The notes beneath the pieces are model-generated. The model worked only from the letters and a program-made list of their open reading frames with translations, ran no database searches and was not told the origin of the DNA. A stretch of DNA of 64,000 nt, taken from NCBI GenBank assembly GCA_022702545.1, contig JAHRBC010000002.1, positions 4,588,001 to 4,652,000 of the forward strand. Reading direction: 5' to 3'. The stretch comes from Phycomyces nitens. Taxonomy: Eukaryota; Mucoromycota; Mucoromycetes; Mucorales; Phycomycetaceae. The translations under genes and the position numbers were made by a program. This document shows, in pieces, positions 11,277-22,259 of the stretch (positions are counted from its first letter, which is position 1; each line of letters starts with the position of its first letter).

Positions 11277-13396
11277 ATGTCTTCTATTTCCGCACAAAAC
11301 ACCATCACCTGTTACTGCAACAAATGCAGCAATAACCAGCAAGGATTCACTATTGTATCCAAGCGCACTTACCAACGCCATAGTAAGAGAGCAATAACTG
11401 AAGAAACTGGCGAATTTGAGAGCAGTATGTATACTAGTGTTAATTTTCATTTACTGCGCAATAATAACTTGTATTTTTCAATTGAACTCAGGCACACAAA
11501 GTGATATGATGGATTTGGATGTTGAGGATAAAATATATTTATTTGAAAACCAGTGCAGAGTAATAAACTAATCTAACCCATATTTGCAGCAATGCTGATT
11601 ATTGAATCCAAATCTGTGGCAGTTGACAGTCAGCCCAACTTACCTTTTGGGGATTATGACCAAATGGTTGATGCTGATCAATTTGACAATGACAGCAATG
11701 ATGAAGCCAATGTCAAGGAGATTAAGGTTGAGGAGTTTGATAGTGAAGGTCAGTATTGAATAGCTATAATACAAAAGCAAGCAAAAATTGAGTGTTAATA
11801 ATTTTCCTTTTTAAATAATAGACCCTTTTGCTACTCCTGGTATGCCCAAAAACCCAGTGCACAGAGCAATTGCCATTTTCGTTGTTCTGTTTGCATCCTG
11901 TTTTGTGGTCGATAAGGGTGCTGTTGTCTTGATTGAGTTCATCAACAAACTCTTGATGATTTACGGACAGGACTTCCAATTGCCCTCAAGCCTTTCTGGT
12001 CTCCAAAGCATGACGGGTTTCACTGTCTTGACCAAGGGTGTAAAGAGATTCGTTGTGTGCCAGGATTGCCACATGGTGTATGAGGAAGCTGGGTCTGCTC
12101 CCCTTTGGTGCGATTCTGCCAAGCTTGGTTCCAATTCTGTATATGGTTGTCAATTGATGAAGCAATCATCATCTGGTGCTTTGGTTGCCAAGAGATTGTA
12201 CGTCTATCAGTCTGTCAAGCAGGCGTTGAGAGTCCTTTTCCTCCACCCAGATTTTGAGACCAAGATTCGTCACTGGAACCAGGAGTTAAAAGTTGTAGAC
12301 ACCATGTGCAATATCTACAATGATGCAATGTGGAAGGGTCTCCAGGACATGGGTGGTGTTTCGTTTGTTGCAGATCCACGTTCTTTGATGCTGACACTAA
12401 ACATTGACTGGTTCCAGCCCTTTGATGGAATCAGCTATTCCTGTGGTGTCATCTATCTTGCAATCAATAATCTGCCTAGGGAGGAAAGGTTCAAGGCCAA
12501 AAATACCATTCTTGTCGGTCTGATGCCTGGACCCAAGGAGCCAAAGACAGATGAGATCAACAGTTATCTCAAGCCATTGGTTGTTGAACTGGAGCAGTTA
12601 TTTGTTGGCATAAGGATCCCGGCCTATGAGTGCCCATCTGGTGTCAATGTCTGTGCTGCATTGTTGATGGTGGCATGTGATATCCCAGCTGCAAGGAAGA
12701 CGAGTGGGTTTATGGCACATAACAGCACTAATGCATGCTACAAGTGCAATCGTCAGTTCTCTCGTTTGGAGGGGTCAAACCAGGTGGATTTCTGTGGATT
12801 TGACTATTCACAATGGTCTCTTTGGACATCAGTTGACAACAGACACCATGCAACACTTTGGAAAAATGCCCAGACGATTTCCAAAAGGCATGGACTTGAA
12901 GTTGAGAATGGTATACGATGGTCAGAGCTTCACTGCCTCCAGTATCTTGATCTTGTCCGCGCAACTGTGGTGGACCCCATGCACAACCTCTTCCTGGGAA
13001 CTGCCAAGGGAATGATAGAAAACTGGATCTCTGGTGGTGATTTGTCCAATGACGATCTTCTTGTGATGCAGGAGATAGCAGATACCATGGAGCTGCCAAG
13101 TGATTACAGTTCACTAAAGACAAAGATTGCCAGGGGATTTCCATTTATGAAATCAGACAAGTGGAAATCTTGGGTGCTGGTGTATTCACCTATTGTGTTG
13201 AAGCCCATTCTCCTGCGTCAAAAGTTCAACAGTTGGATGAACTTTGTGGATGCCTGCTGCCTGATTGTCAAGCCATCTGTGTCCTTCCAGGATGTTGACA
13301 ATGCCCATCACCACCTTCAGCAATTCTGCCAAGAGTGCGAGCACCTTTACCCTCCAAGTCTTCTCACCTGCAACATGCACCTGCACCTCCATCTTC
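11277..13396 (+). pseudogene. E2 transposase, first segment
   Basis: Exons 11277-11424, 11492-11527, 11590-11748 and 11822-13396, parallel to E3. Exon 1 has the zinc-finger-like CYCNKCSNNQQGF...QRHSKRA. Exon 3 is acidic. The last exon carries NIDWFQPFDG and VDPMHNLFLGTAKGM. The second donor reads GAGG-ATAAAA where E3 has GAGG-GTAAAA, so splicing is probably broken. The coding frame is cut after NMHLHLHL by insertion of E3 at 13397 and resumes in frame at 19748-19751. Confidence 0.85.
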
Positions 13397-13566
13397 CACT
13401 GGAAAAACTCCCAAATTTAGCATTGTATCAATGTGGCAAAAGGGTAGTGGAAATATAGAGCTTTTTTTCATCTCAGATATTTTTTTTACTTCAAATAAAA
13501 AGTGTAATTCTAATCCATCCTATTGGTTCGGGCAAAAGATTAAAAAACAATAGCTTTTTTTTCATC

Positions 13567-13574
13567 TATAAAAT
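13567..13574 (+). promoter_or_regulatory. TATA box of E3 transposase
   Basis: TATAAAAT lies 72 bp upstream of the start codon, conserved in E2 (11204) and, mirrored, in E4 (near 56100). Inferred promoter. Confidence 0.5.
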
Positions 13575-13638
13575 GACAGCAAATTAAAATATGTAGCACT
13601 TGTTTCCTTTTTTATCTCACAATCGAATCATATAAACA

Positions 13639-16600
13639 ATGTCTTCTATTTCCGCTCTTAACAACACTGCCTGTTACTGCAACAAATGCAACAACAACCA
13701 GCAAGGATTCTCTATTGTATCCAAGCGCACTTCCCAGCGTCATGCCAAAAGAGCAAGATTTGAAGAAGTCTTGGATTTTGAAAACAGTATGTTATTTTCA
13801 ATATTAATTTTATCTTTGCTGCGCAATAATAACCATTAGCCTTTAATTGAACTCAGGCACACAAAGTGCCGTGATGGACGTTGATGTTGAGGGTAAAAAA
13901 TATTTATTTGAAAACCAGTACAGGGCAATAAACTAATGTATTCTATATTTGTAGCAATCCCGACCTCTCAATCCGAATCCATGGAAACGGATGGTCAGGT
14001 CGGCCTACCATTTTTGGATTCCGTCCCGATGTCTGACGATGATTCAGTTGACAATGAGGCCAATGGCGATGGCGCCGAAATCACCGATGACTCTGACAAT
14101 GACAGCGATGATGAAGCCGATGATGAAGAGATTGAGGTCGAGGAGTTTGACAGTGAAGGTCAGTATAGAATAGCTACAATACAAAAGCAAGCAAAAATTG
14201 AGTGTTAATAATTTTCCTTTTTAAATAATAGACCCTTTTGCTACTCCTGGTATGCCCGAAAACCCAGTGCACAGGGCAATTGCCATTTTCGTTGTTCTGT
14301 TTGCATCCCGTTATGTGGTCGATAAGGGTGCTGTTGTCTTGATTGAGTTCATCAACAAACTCTTGACGATTTACGGACAGGACTTCCAATTGCCTTCAAG
14401 CCTTTCTGGTCTCCAAAGCATGACGGGTTTCACTGCCTTGACCAAGGGTGTAAAGAGATTCGTTGTGTGCCAGGATTGCCACACGGTTTATGAGGAAGCT
14501 GGGTCTGCTCCCCTTCAGTGCAGTTCCGCCAAGCTCGGTTCCGTTTCTCCATGTGGTTGCCAATTGATGAAGCAATCATCATCTGGTGCTTTAGTCCCAA
14601 AACGTCAATACAACTACCAGTCCGTCAAGCAGGCGTTGAGAGTCCTTTTCCTCCGCCCGGATTTCGAAAGCAAGATCAGACAATGGAACCAGGAGTTGAA
14701 GATCGTTGATACAATGTGCGACGTTTATGATGGTGCGATGTGGAAGGGGTTGAAGGACAAGAACGGCGTTCCCTTTGTTGAAGACTCGCGCTCACTCATG
14801 TTGACTCTCAACATTGATTGGTTTCAGCCATTCGATGGTATCAGCCATTCCTCTGGAGCAATTTACCTCGCAATCAACAATTTGCCTCGAGAGGATAGGT
14901 TCAAGGCAGAGAACGTGATTCTTGTTGGTCTGATGCCTGGGCCAAAAGAACCAAGATCAGAGGAGATTAACAACTACCTCAAGCCCTTGGTCGACGAGTT
15001 GGAGCAGCTGTATGTTGGAATGGCCATTCCAAGTTATGAAAACCCAAGTGGAGTAACTGTCCGTGCTGCACTCTTCATGGTTGCATGTGATATCCCTGCC
15101 GCCAGGAAAACCAGTGGATTCACGTCTCATAACAGTACCCATGCATGCTACAAATGCAGTCGTAGTTTCTCTCGCTTGGAAGGGACAAACAATGTCGATT
15201 TTCGTGGTTTTGATTTCTGTGCGTGGAGACTTGCAAATGGTGCTCAAAACCGGGTGCATGCTGAGGAGTGGAAGAGTGCAAGTACGCCCTCAGAAAGGCA
15301 TCAGCTGGAGGTCGAAAATGGTGTTCGATGGTCGCAGTTGCATCGCCTTGGATACTTTGATCTAGTACGTGGAACGATCATTGATCCCATGCACAACCTA
15401 TTCCTGGGAACGGCGAAGAGGATGGTCGAGACGTGGACTGCCAGTGGTCTGATCACAGACAACAATCTTCGTGAGATGCAGAGGGTGGCAGAGACCATGG
15501 TGTTGCCTGCGGATTACGCAGTGTTGAAGACGAAGATTGGGAAGGGATTTCCCCATATGAAGGCCGACGAGTGGAAATCCTGGGTGCTTGTTTACTCCCC
15601 TACTCTGTTGAAGACCGTTCTCCCTGCTGCCAAGTTCAAGAATTGGATTAGCTTTGTCGACGCCTGCCGCCTCTTGATAAAGCCAGCCATCACTTTTGAC
15701 GAACTTGATGAAGCCCATAGTCACCTGGAGAAATTTGGTCAAGCCTGCGAACAACAATACCCACACACTGTCCTCACCTGCAATATGCACCTACACCTCC
15801 ATCTTCGCGAGACCATTCGTGATTTTGGACCAGTGTACGGCTATTGGCTCTTTGGGTTTGAGAGATACAATGGGTTGTTGAAGAACATCGAGACAAACAG
15901 AAGAGACGGGTTCGAGTCAACATTTATGAAAACATTTGTCCAGAATTCGTACAAGGAGGACTATACGAATGCCATCCTCAAGTCATCAGTATCTGCTCCT
16001 TTCCTTCCTCTCTTAGCCAAACTTTCTTCGTCCTTTGCCACCTTGTCTCCACCTGCACCTGCACCTGCACCAACACGACGCCCATTCCGAATTCAAAATT
16101 TTGTGGATGCATCCCAAGATTCCGAATTCCCGATCAAGGGTAATGAGCCTCTTCCACCCTCTGCGTTTCCTCTCCAAGCTAGGCCAGCAACAGCAATGAG
16201 TGATGGCGACTATCCTCATTTGTTGGAGTATTATAAGGATACTTATGACATTTCTGAGCTGGAGAGCTATCAATACGCCACTTCTTCTTTGCTGTTTGTC
16301 GACAATCAGATAACAAAGATAAAGTCAATCAATCTTCTTGGGCAGATCTATCATGGTCACAATGGCTCTGGCAAGGGTGGATCATATATTCAAGCTTTGT
16401 TTGGCACTAGTACGGGTGAGAACCAGACTGCATATACTGGACAAATACAGTATATGTTTGTCCACAACTTTACGCCGCCTCTCTCTGCCTCTGTTCGTCC
16501 AAATCGCCAATCATATCAAAGTCAGCATGTTTTCGCCTTTGTGAGATGGTATGGTGTGTCCTATGATCGTTCGCGTGAGGATGAAGGTGTTGATATATGT

Positions 16601-16744
16601 TTGCCCGGCTTTTCTCCCCCCAGTCATGAGTGCATCTTGCCAGTGCATCGCCTTCTTTTAGAAGTTGCGACTGCCACGCACACAAGCCGAAATGGCGTGA
16701 AGAGGATGCTGGTCATCCCTTTGCCCAAAAAGCTTTGCATATAA
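13639..16744 (+). CDS. Tnp2-like transposase of E3 (about 966 aa), apparently intact
   Basis: Catalyses excision and insertion of the element. Exons 13639-13786, 13857-13892, 13955-14158, 14232-16744; all introns are GT-AG and phases join cleanly. Exon 1 encodes a zinc-finger-like CYCNKCNNNQQGF...SQRHAKRAR; exon 3 is a Ser/Asp/Glu-rich acidic linker. In the large exon: CQDCH...C (second metal-binding-like motif), NIDWFQPFDG, VGLMPGPKEP, ACDIPAARKTSGF, HACYKCSRSF, IDPMHNLFLGTAKRM and YGYWLFGFERYNGLLK, matching the Asp, Asp and Glu regions of CACTA transposases. A variable Pro/Ala linker (PPAPAPAPTRRPF) precedes a conserved C-terminal domain (AYTGQIQYMFVH, QHVFAFVRWY, CILPVHRLLLEVA, LVIPLPKK). 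Converges on the companion gene, with 126 bp between stops. Best candidate in the window for an active transposase. Confidence 0.9.
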
Positions 16745-16870
16745 TAAATAAATAAATATCTTTTCTCTTTCATAAAAAAAAACAAACAGAAATAGCATTG
16801 CCTTTATAAATGTTGTCAAAACGTAATGCGTGTCAAAAAAAATAGATGGATAGATAAAAAAAATATTTTA

Positions 16871-18053
16871 TTAAAGCCCATGTCTAAGAGCCCACTGAGG
16901 AAGACTGGGATTAAAATTAGTCGGGACTGCCACGTCCACAGTTCTGGCATAAACCCTTGACAACATTTGATGAGCATTTGCTCCAAGTTGGAGATCAACG
17001 AATCTGTCAACGACTTGGATGAATCGGTTAAACTATCAATTGCGCATCAGTAATCTACAGTCATTCAATATACTATTTATAATCAGCTCAACAACTCACT
17101 TCATTGCTTCTCCAACTTGGGCGAATTGTGCGAACCACACGTCTTCTTCCTGCTTCAGAGACTTCGTCATCTGATTCTCCCTCGGACATTGCTCCCTTTT
17201 GGAGTGCACCTATGCAGTTCCAACCCATCTCCTGGTTGATCTCAGCCCTGTTATTGTCATATGCTGCCAAACGACGAGCATAGTTCTACAAATATTATTA
17301 TTAATATGTGTTTAATAGATTTTTAATATATTGCAAACAACTTACTTCGTTTGCACGACCAGATCTTCGTGAACGTCTGTTCAACGCAGCCCTCACAGCA
17401 GGAGACTCTCTCACTTTTCGGCATCTACTAATGAAATTCTTGTGGAGCCTCTCACGAAGATCCTTTTGCCTCATTCCGTCGCCAGCAAACTTGCGCCCCA
17501 GGTAGACGAGCATTCGATCAACCAACTCCTTGTTGGGAGTCACGTTGAAGTGAACATCGGTGTTCCACCTGGGCTTATCGTTGTTGGCCTCTACTTCTGC
17601 TGGGACAGTTGACCGAAACTTTGGATTCCACATGAATTTGCGGATCGCAGCCTAATAATATATAAAAGTTAACAAACTGATAGTATAGTCTTTGCTCTTT
17701 AGTATAATACTTACATAAACCTCTGTGGAAACTCTCTTGCTGGGGTTTGACAAAGCAATGGGATCCGTCACAACAACATTGCTAGTTGCACTGGTGGAGG
17801 CAACAGGAGCAGCAGGAGCAGCAGGAGCAGCAGGAGCAGCCTCAACGAAATTATCAATGGCAGTGATAGTCTCACGGTTTCCTACAATAATGACACCAAG
17901 TCTGGAATCCATCGTTACAAGTCTGGCGTTTGATGTCACCATCTCGCCTTCCATAATGGTCATCTTGTTCTCCATGGCAACAAGCTTTTCCAATATCAGA
18001 TCCATGTCAGCAGTAGCAGGACGAGGAGCAATTGTTCTTCTTTGGTTAACCAT
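16871..18053 (-). CDS. Companion protein of E3 (family A), about 330 aa
   Basis: Four exons, mirroring E4. Exon 1 (from 18053): MVNQRRTIAPRP, a coiled-coil-like stretch (LEKLVAMENKMTIMEGEM), RLVTMDSRLGVII and an Ala-Ala-Pro repeat. Exon 2: basic, with ANNDKPRWNTDVHFNVTPNKEL and a cluster RRSRRSGR. Exon 3: QKGAMSEGESDDE then RPSWRSNE. Exon 4: FNRFIQVVDRF...PQWALRHGL. All junctions are GT-AG. The same gene, exon for exon, occurs in families B and C. Function unknown; obligate linkage to the transposase, basic regions and an acidic block suggest a DNA-binding or regulatory transposition protein like En/Spm TnpA. I did not recognise a named domain. Confidence 0.85.
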
Positions 18054-18492
18054 TTTCTAGAATATGGTAAAGTATATTTCGATTATAATTATTAGTTTTT
18101 GTTCAATTGAAATAAAAATAAATATAATATACGTACAAAAACTGTTTGAGTGGGTGGGTGAGTAAGTGTGTGTGTGTGTGGGTTGTTGTAAAAGTAAGAG
18201 AGGTTGAATACTATCAAAAAGGCCGTTATATATAGGCATTTTGAATGACTATAAAGATGTTCCTCTATTGTCTTGAAGCACTGAGATGCAAATCGGCCTT
18301 GATATTGTTTTTGGGCTCAATCCATCACACCTTCCGCAGCATGTTTCAAAGGTGAAAAAATTTTCAGATTCTCTCCTTTTTCTTTGGTTCCCTTTATTTT
18401 TCCTTTTGCTTGCTTTTTTGATATCGGCGCCTTTCTCTGGTAAGACATTTTTTATACCTCTTTATACACACAAATTAACCTCTTTTTCATAG

Positions 18493-19226
18493 ATGTGCGC
18501 TCCCATTGCAACTCATCCTTTCCACAATGGCCATCTAGACAAATACTCACTGGCCGCATTCACTGGTACCATCATCTTGATAAAAATTATTTTCACTTCT
18601 CTCTCAGATTAGCCAAACAACTTATATAAGGATGCCATCGGCACCAGGTAAAAAATTTCTTTCAATCATACTTGTTCCCTCTCTGACTCTATTCCATTGT
18701 AGACTGCCCTGTCTATTCACGCCATCGGCCTCCTCCATCATTCGCGATTGTAATCATAAAGGTAATATTCTTTATAAATCTCTTTTTGCTTATTCAAAAT
18801 ATTATTCAGACTATTTATTAATAATTATTATTATGTGTTTTATAGGCTCCTTTGGTCTTTCTTTGCACACCATGCCCCCTACTTTGATAACCCATTTGGC
18901 TCCTGGTATGTAAATTAAATATATCATCACTCTGTTCACCCATATTAATTTTTATTCCCTTTTTTATAGTAAAACCCGCCACACAGCCCATCCAGCCTTA
19001 CAATTCAAGTCCCCTTTGCCCACTCTTGCCCATCTCTTGCAATGTAAGTATCTTTTGTCACACAAAAATTTCCTCTTTGTATCCCATATCAATAACACTT
19101 CTTTATCTTTTACAGAACACTCCCGCAGCCCAAAAAATCGTTGGATATTCATATTTTTGCAGGTATTTTTTATGTAGAAAAATATTCCATCCAAATAGCA
19201 GCAAGCAACCGGGTAGAAACGGCTAG
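18493..19226 (+). pseudogene. ORF3 of E3: divergent mini-exon gene (one in-frame stop)
   Basis: Predicted exons 18493-18565, 18608-18647, 18703-18761, 18846-18905, 18970-19043, 19116-19226; introns of 42-84 nt, all GT-AG with branch-like CTGAC, ATTAAC or TTAAT. Phases join into one frame of about 138 codons ending SSKQPGRNG, followed by an AATAAA at 19283. A further intron, 18440-18492, would lie in the leader, its acceptor touching the ATG. The only interruption is TAG at 18610-18612, which is TGG in E2. The C-terminal exons are conserved at protein level with family B (NSSPLCPLLPI versus NSSPLCPFLSI), including Ser encoded as AGT versus TCC. Divergent from the companion gene with about 440 bp between starts. 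No recognised domain. Confidence 0.5.
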
Positions 19227-19747
19227 GCATAGGAATAGGCGTAATAGTAGACCCTGAACCTAGAAACATTCTATTCTTTCTAATAAAAATAAAAACGTAA
19301 AACATTACCAATCAATTATAAACGGGAAATCAAATAATGGGTGATATATTACTGGTGAAGAAGGATAAAGAAGCTTTCAATCCATTCATTTAATTGGCTT
19401 TCATGAAGAGTATGCTCAATATTTTCGATAAATACACGACCATGTATTTTCATGAATATATGATTCTCCCAATATTTCCAGGTCCATAAATACGGCACCA
19501 AAATAGAACCGTACTTTTAAATATTTCTTTTTGTTTTTCCAGATCAGATCAGTACACCGAAAGTGCTAACAGCCCTCACCTGCGGCACATTATTTCAAAA
19601 ATCCACTACTAGATAGCACGTCAACGAGATAGCTGACAAGGTAGCTTGTCTCATAGTCGGAAAAAAAACCACCCTATGTTAAAACATCGCTTTATAGTAC
19701 AGCATTGCCACTTTTACGTTATTGGAATTTCTTTATTTTTTGCAGTG
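19227..19747. other. E3 companion-side subterminal region
   Basis: ORF3 trailer (poly(A)-like AATAAAAATAAAA near 19283) followed by about 450 bp with no open frame, shared with E4 and partly with E2 (28118-28632). It ends in the CACTG terminus. CATGTATTTTCATGAATAT-type short inverted motifs near 19440 are the only internal structure seen. Confidence 0.6.
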
Positions 19748-20618
19748 TTCATAAGACCATCAATGATTTTGGACCAGTGTATGGCTATTGGCTCTTTGGG
19801 TTTGAGAGATATAATGGGTTGTTGAAGAGTGTCAAGACAAATAGAAGAGACAGGTTTGAGTCAACCTTTATGAAAACATTTGTCCAGAATTCGTACAAGG
19901 AGGACTATACAAATGTCATCCTCAAGTCGTCAATATCAGCTCCTTTCCTTCCTCTCTTTTCTAAGCTCTCTTCCTCTTTTGCCACCTCGTCTCCACCTGC
20001 ACCTACACCTACACCAACACAACACCCATTCCGATTGCAAAATTTTGTGGAGGCATCCCAAGATTCCAAATTTCCAATCAAGGGTAACGAGCCTCTTCCC
20101 CCCACCGCATTTCCTCTCCAAGCCAGATCAGCAACAGCAATGAGTGATGTTGACTATCCTCATTTGTTAGAGTACTACAAAGATACGTATGACATTTCTG
20201 AGCTGGAGAGCTACCAACATGCCACCTCATCTTTCCTATTTGTTGACAATCAAATAGTGAAAATAAAATCGATAAATCTCCTTGGCCAGGTCTATCGTGG
20301 TCACAATGGCTCTGGTAATGGTGGATCTTGTGCCCAAGCTTTGTTCTGTAGCAGCACTGGTGAGAACCAAACAGCATATACTGGCAAAATACAGTATATG
20401 TTTGTCCACAACTTCACGCCGCCTCTTTCTGCCTCTGCCCATCCAACTAGACAATCATACCAAAGCCAACATGTTTTTGCCTTTGTGAAAAGGTATGGTG
20501 TCTGCTATGATCGTTCGCGTGAGGATGAAGGTGTTGACATCTGTTTGCCTGGGTTTTCTCCTGCTACCCATGAGTGCATCTTGCCCATGCATCGCCTTCT
20601 TTTGGAAGTTGCGACTGC
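19748..20618 (+). pseudogene. E2 transposase, second segment
   Basis: Continues the E2 transposase in frame after E3: TINDFGPVYGYWLFGFERYNGLLKSV, the Pro/Thr linker (PPAPTPTPTQHPF), and the C-terminal domain through CILPMHRLLLEVATA. It is cut at 20618 by CACTA-3. Compared with E3 it has many scattered substitutions, so it is an older lineage rather than a duplicate of E3. Confidence 0.9.
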
Positions 20619-21477
20619 CACTACGGCAGAAAAAATGGTAGCTAACTACTGTTTTGGTAGCATTACTACCGTTTTTTCCCACCAAAAAAAACGGTAGTAA
20701 AGACTCTGTATAAGGCGATTTCAGTAGCTGACCGTTTTTTTAGTGCAAAAAAAAGGGTAGTTATGAGGCAGGAATAGGCACAGCTACCATTTTTTTTATC
20801 CAACCAAAATCGTTTCTTTATATACTACAGCCTCTCTTCTATATTACTTTATATACTAGCACCCATTCTTTTTTTACTGCCATTTATTTGAAATAATGGT
20901 TTATTTTTTATTATAATTTCAATTTATTTCAAATAATATTAAAATATATATAATAATAATATAGAAACATACCAAAAGCAAATACTATTTAATATTATAA
21001 AACGTATATGGTACAAACCTTTTACTCAATCTATACACGATGCCAACAACATGTTGTTATGACTTGGAAGGCCTTTGGTCTTTATCAATTGCTATAAAGA
21101 TATCGTGGTCAGAGAATGAAGCAATCAAATAAACCGAGCATATTGTTTTGGATAGCATACCAGTATATATTGTGCTTGTTAATTGGTATACCAAGCATCT
21201 CTTGAATTAATGCCACTATATGAAACGTACAGATGTAAATACTAGATGCAGTAGAAGGAGAATAGAGAATGCGCAATATGATTAATTAAAGAGTGTAAAC
21301 ATATTATAATATTCTTACCATAGAAAATATATTGCTGTAAAGTCAGCTCATAAGATTTAAAACTAATTCGAATATAATGGTAGTTGGCAGAATGAGTATA
21401 TCATTACAAAAACAATATGCATATTCTACAGAGATTCCCAGGTGGGGAGGTGGGGAATGACAAACTTTAGTGTAATA

Positions 21478-21905
21478 TAGCTGTAAAAAGTTTTCACCTT
21501 TTTTTAGTGTCTGAAAAATTATGAGATGAGTGTTTCATTCCTTGATTAAAGATAGCAGAGCTGAAGATGTGGTATACAAGATTCCAATCGGATGTTTATG
21601 TCATTGACAACCTTACATAAGGGAGGGTCATTTAGTTTTACTTCAAAAAAGTAGAGCAAAGAAAAGAAAAGAAATATAAACTAACCTCGGCGTAATACAG
21701 CTATAAAAAAATTTCATTTTTTTTGGTGCTTGAAAAAGGGCGAGATGTGTGTTTCATTCCTAGATTAAAAACAACAGAGCTGAAGATGTGGTATACAAGA
21801 TGCCAATCAGGCATTTATTAAGGTGGCAATCTTACGTGATGGAGAGTTATTCGATTTTATTTCAAAGGAGAGGACCAAAGCAAAGATAAAACAGCTAAAG
21901 GAAAA
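21478..21905 (+). repeat. Tandem duplication of about 220 bp inside CACTA-3
   Basis: Two consecutive copies share TAAAAA.TTTCA, GTGTTTCATTCCT.GATTAAA and CAGAGCTGAAGATGTGGTAT, then diverge in their tails. A single diverged copy is present in reverse orientation in CACTA-1 (about 2750-2990), so the duplication happened in the CACTA-3 lineage. Confidence 0.7.
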
Positions 21906-22259
21906 GAGGAAAAGAAAAAGTGAGCTAAAACATATACTAAAAATATGAGAGAACCAATAAGAGCAGCCTAAAGAATATTAAATACTTAGTCTGTTTCTCT
22001 TAGATGAAGACTCATTGCTCATTCCTAGTGGTATAAACCTATATCAAACAGTAGAAATATTATATTAATATTAAATTAAGAATAGATGAGCAACAAAAAA
22101 GCTCTAACTTATAGTACATCTGTCATGATTGGGGATTCAGCCTCATCATCCGTTTGAAATACCTCATCTTCCGAAAGAAAAGAACTGCTTGCTCTTTCCT
22201 GCTATAACATAATAAAAATATTGTATTAATTATAATGTATATTCAAATGTTTGTTAATT

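Larger units (their letters stand above)
13397..19747. mobile_element. E3: intact-looking family-A CACTG transposon
   Basis: 6351 bp from CACTGGAAAAACTCCC (13397) to TTTATTTTTTGCAGTG (19747), flanked by TTC on both sides (13394-13396, 19748-19750). Deleting the element and one TTC restores the open frame of the E2 transposase exactly (LHLHKTINDFGPVYG). It carries transposase (13639-16744, +), companion (16871-18053, -) and ORF3 (18493-19226, +). The copy at 49921-56276 is almost identical and inverted. Intact genes and clean target duplication indicate recent transposition. Confidence 0.93.

Noticed and set aside
17725..18060. Ala-rich open frame on + opposite the E3 companion (and its mirror at 51608-51952)
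   Set aside because: Shadow of companion exon 1: the GCAGCAGGA repeat reads open on both strands. Codons follow the companion frame.
18286..18492. Hydrophobic frame MQIGLDIVFGLNPS... as the start of ORF3
   Set aside because: It is open in E2 and E3 but out of phase with the conserved downstream exons; the ATG at 18493 right after the acceptor fits the phase. It might still be a short upstream frame.
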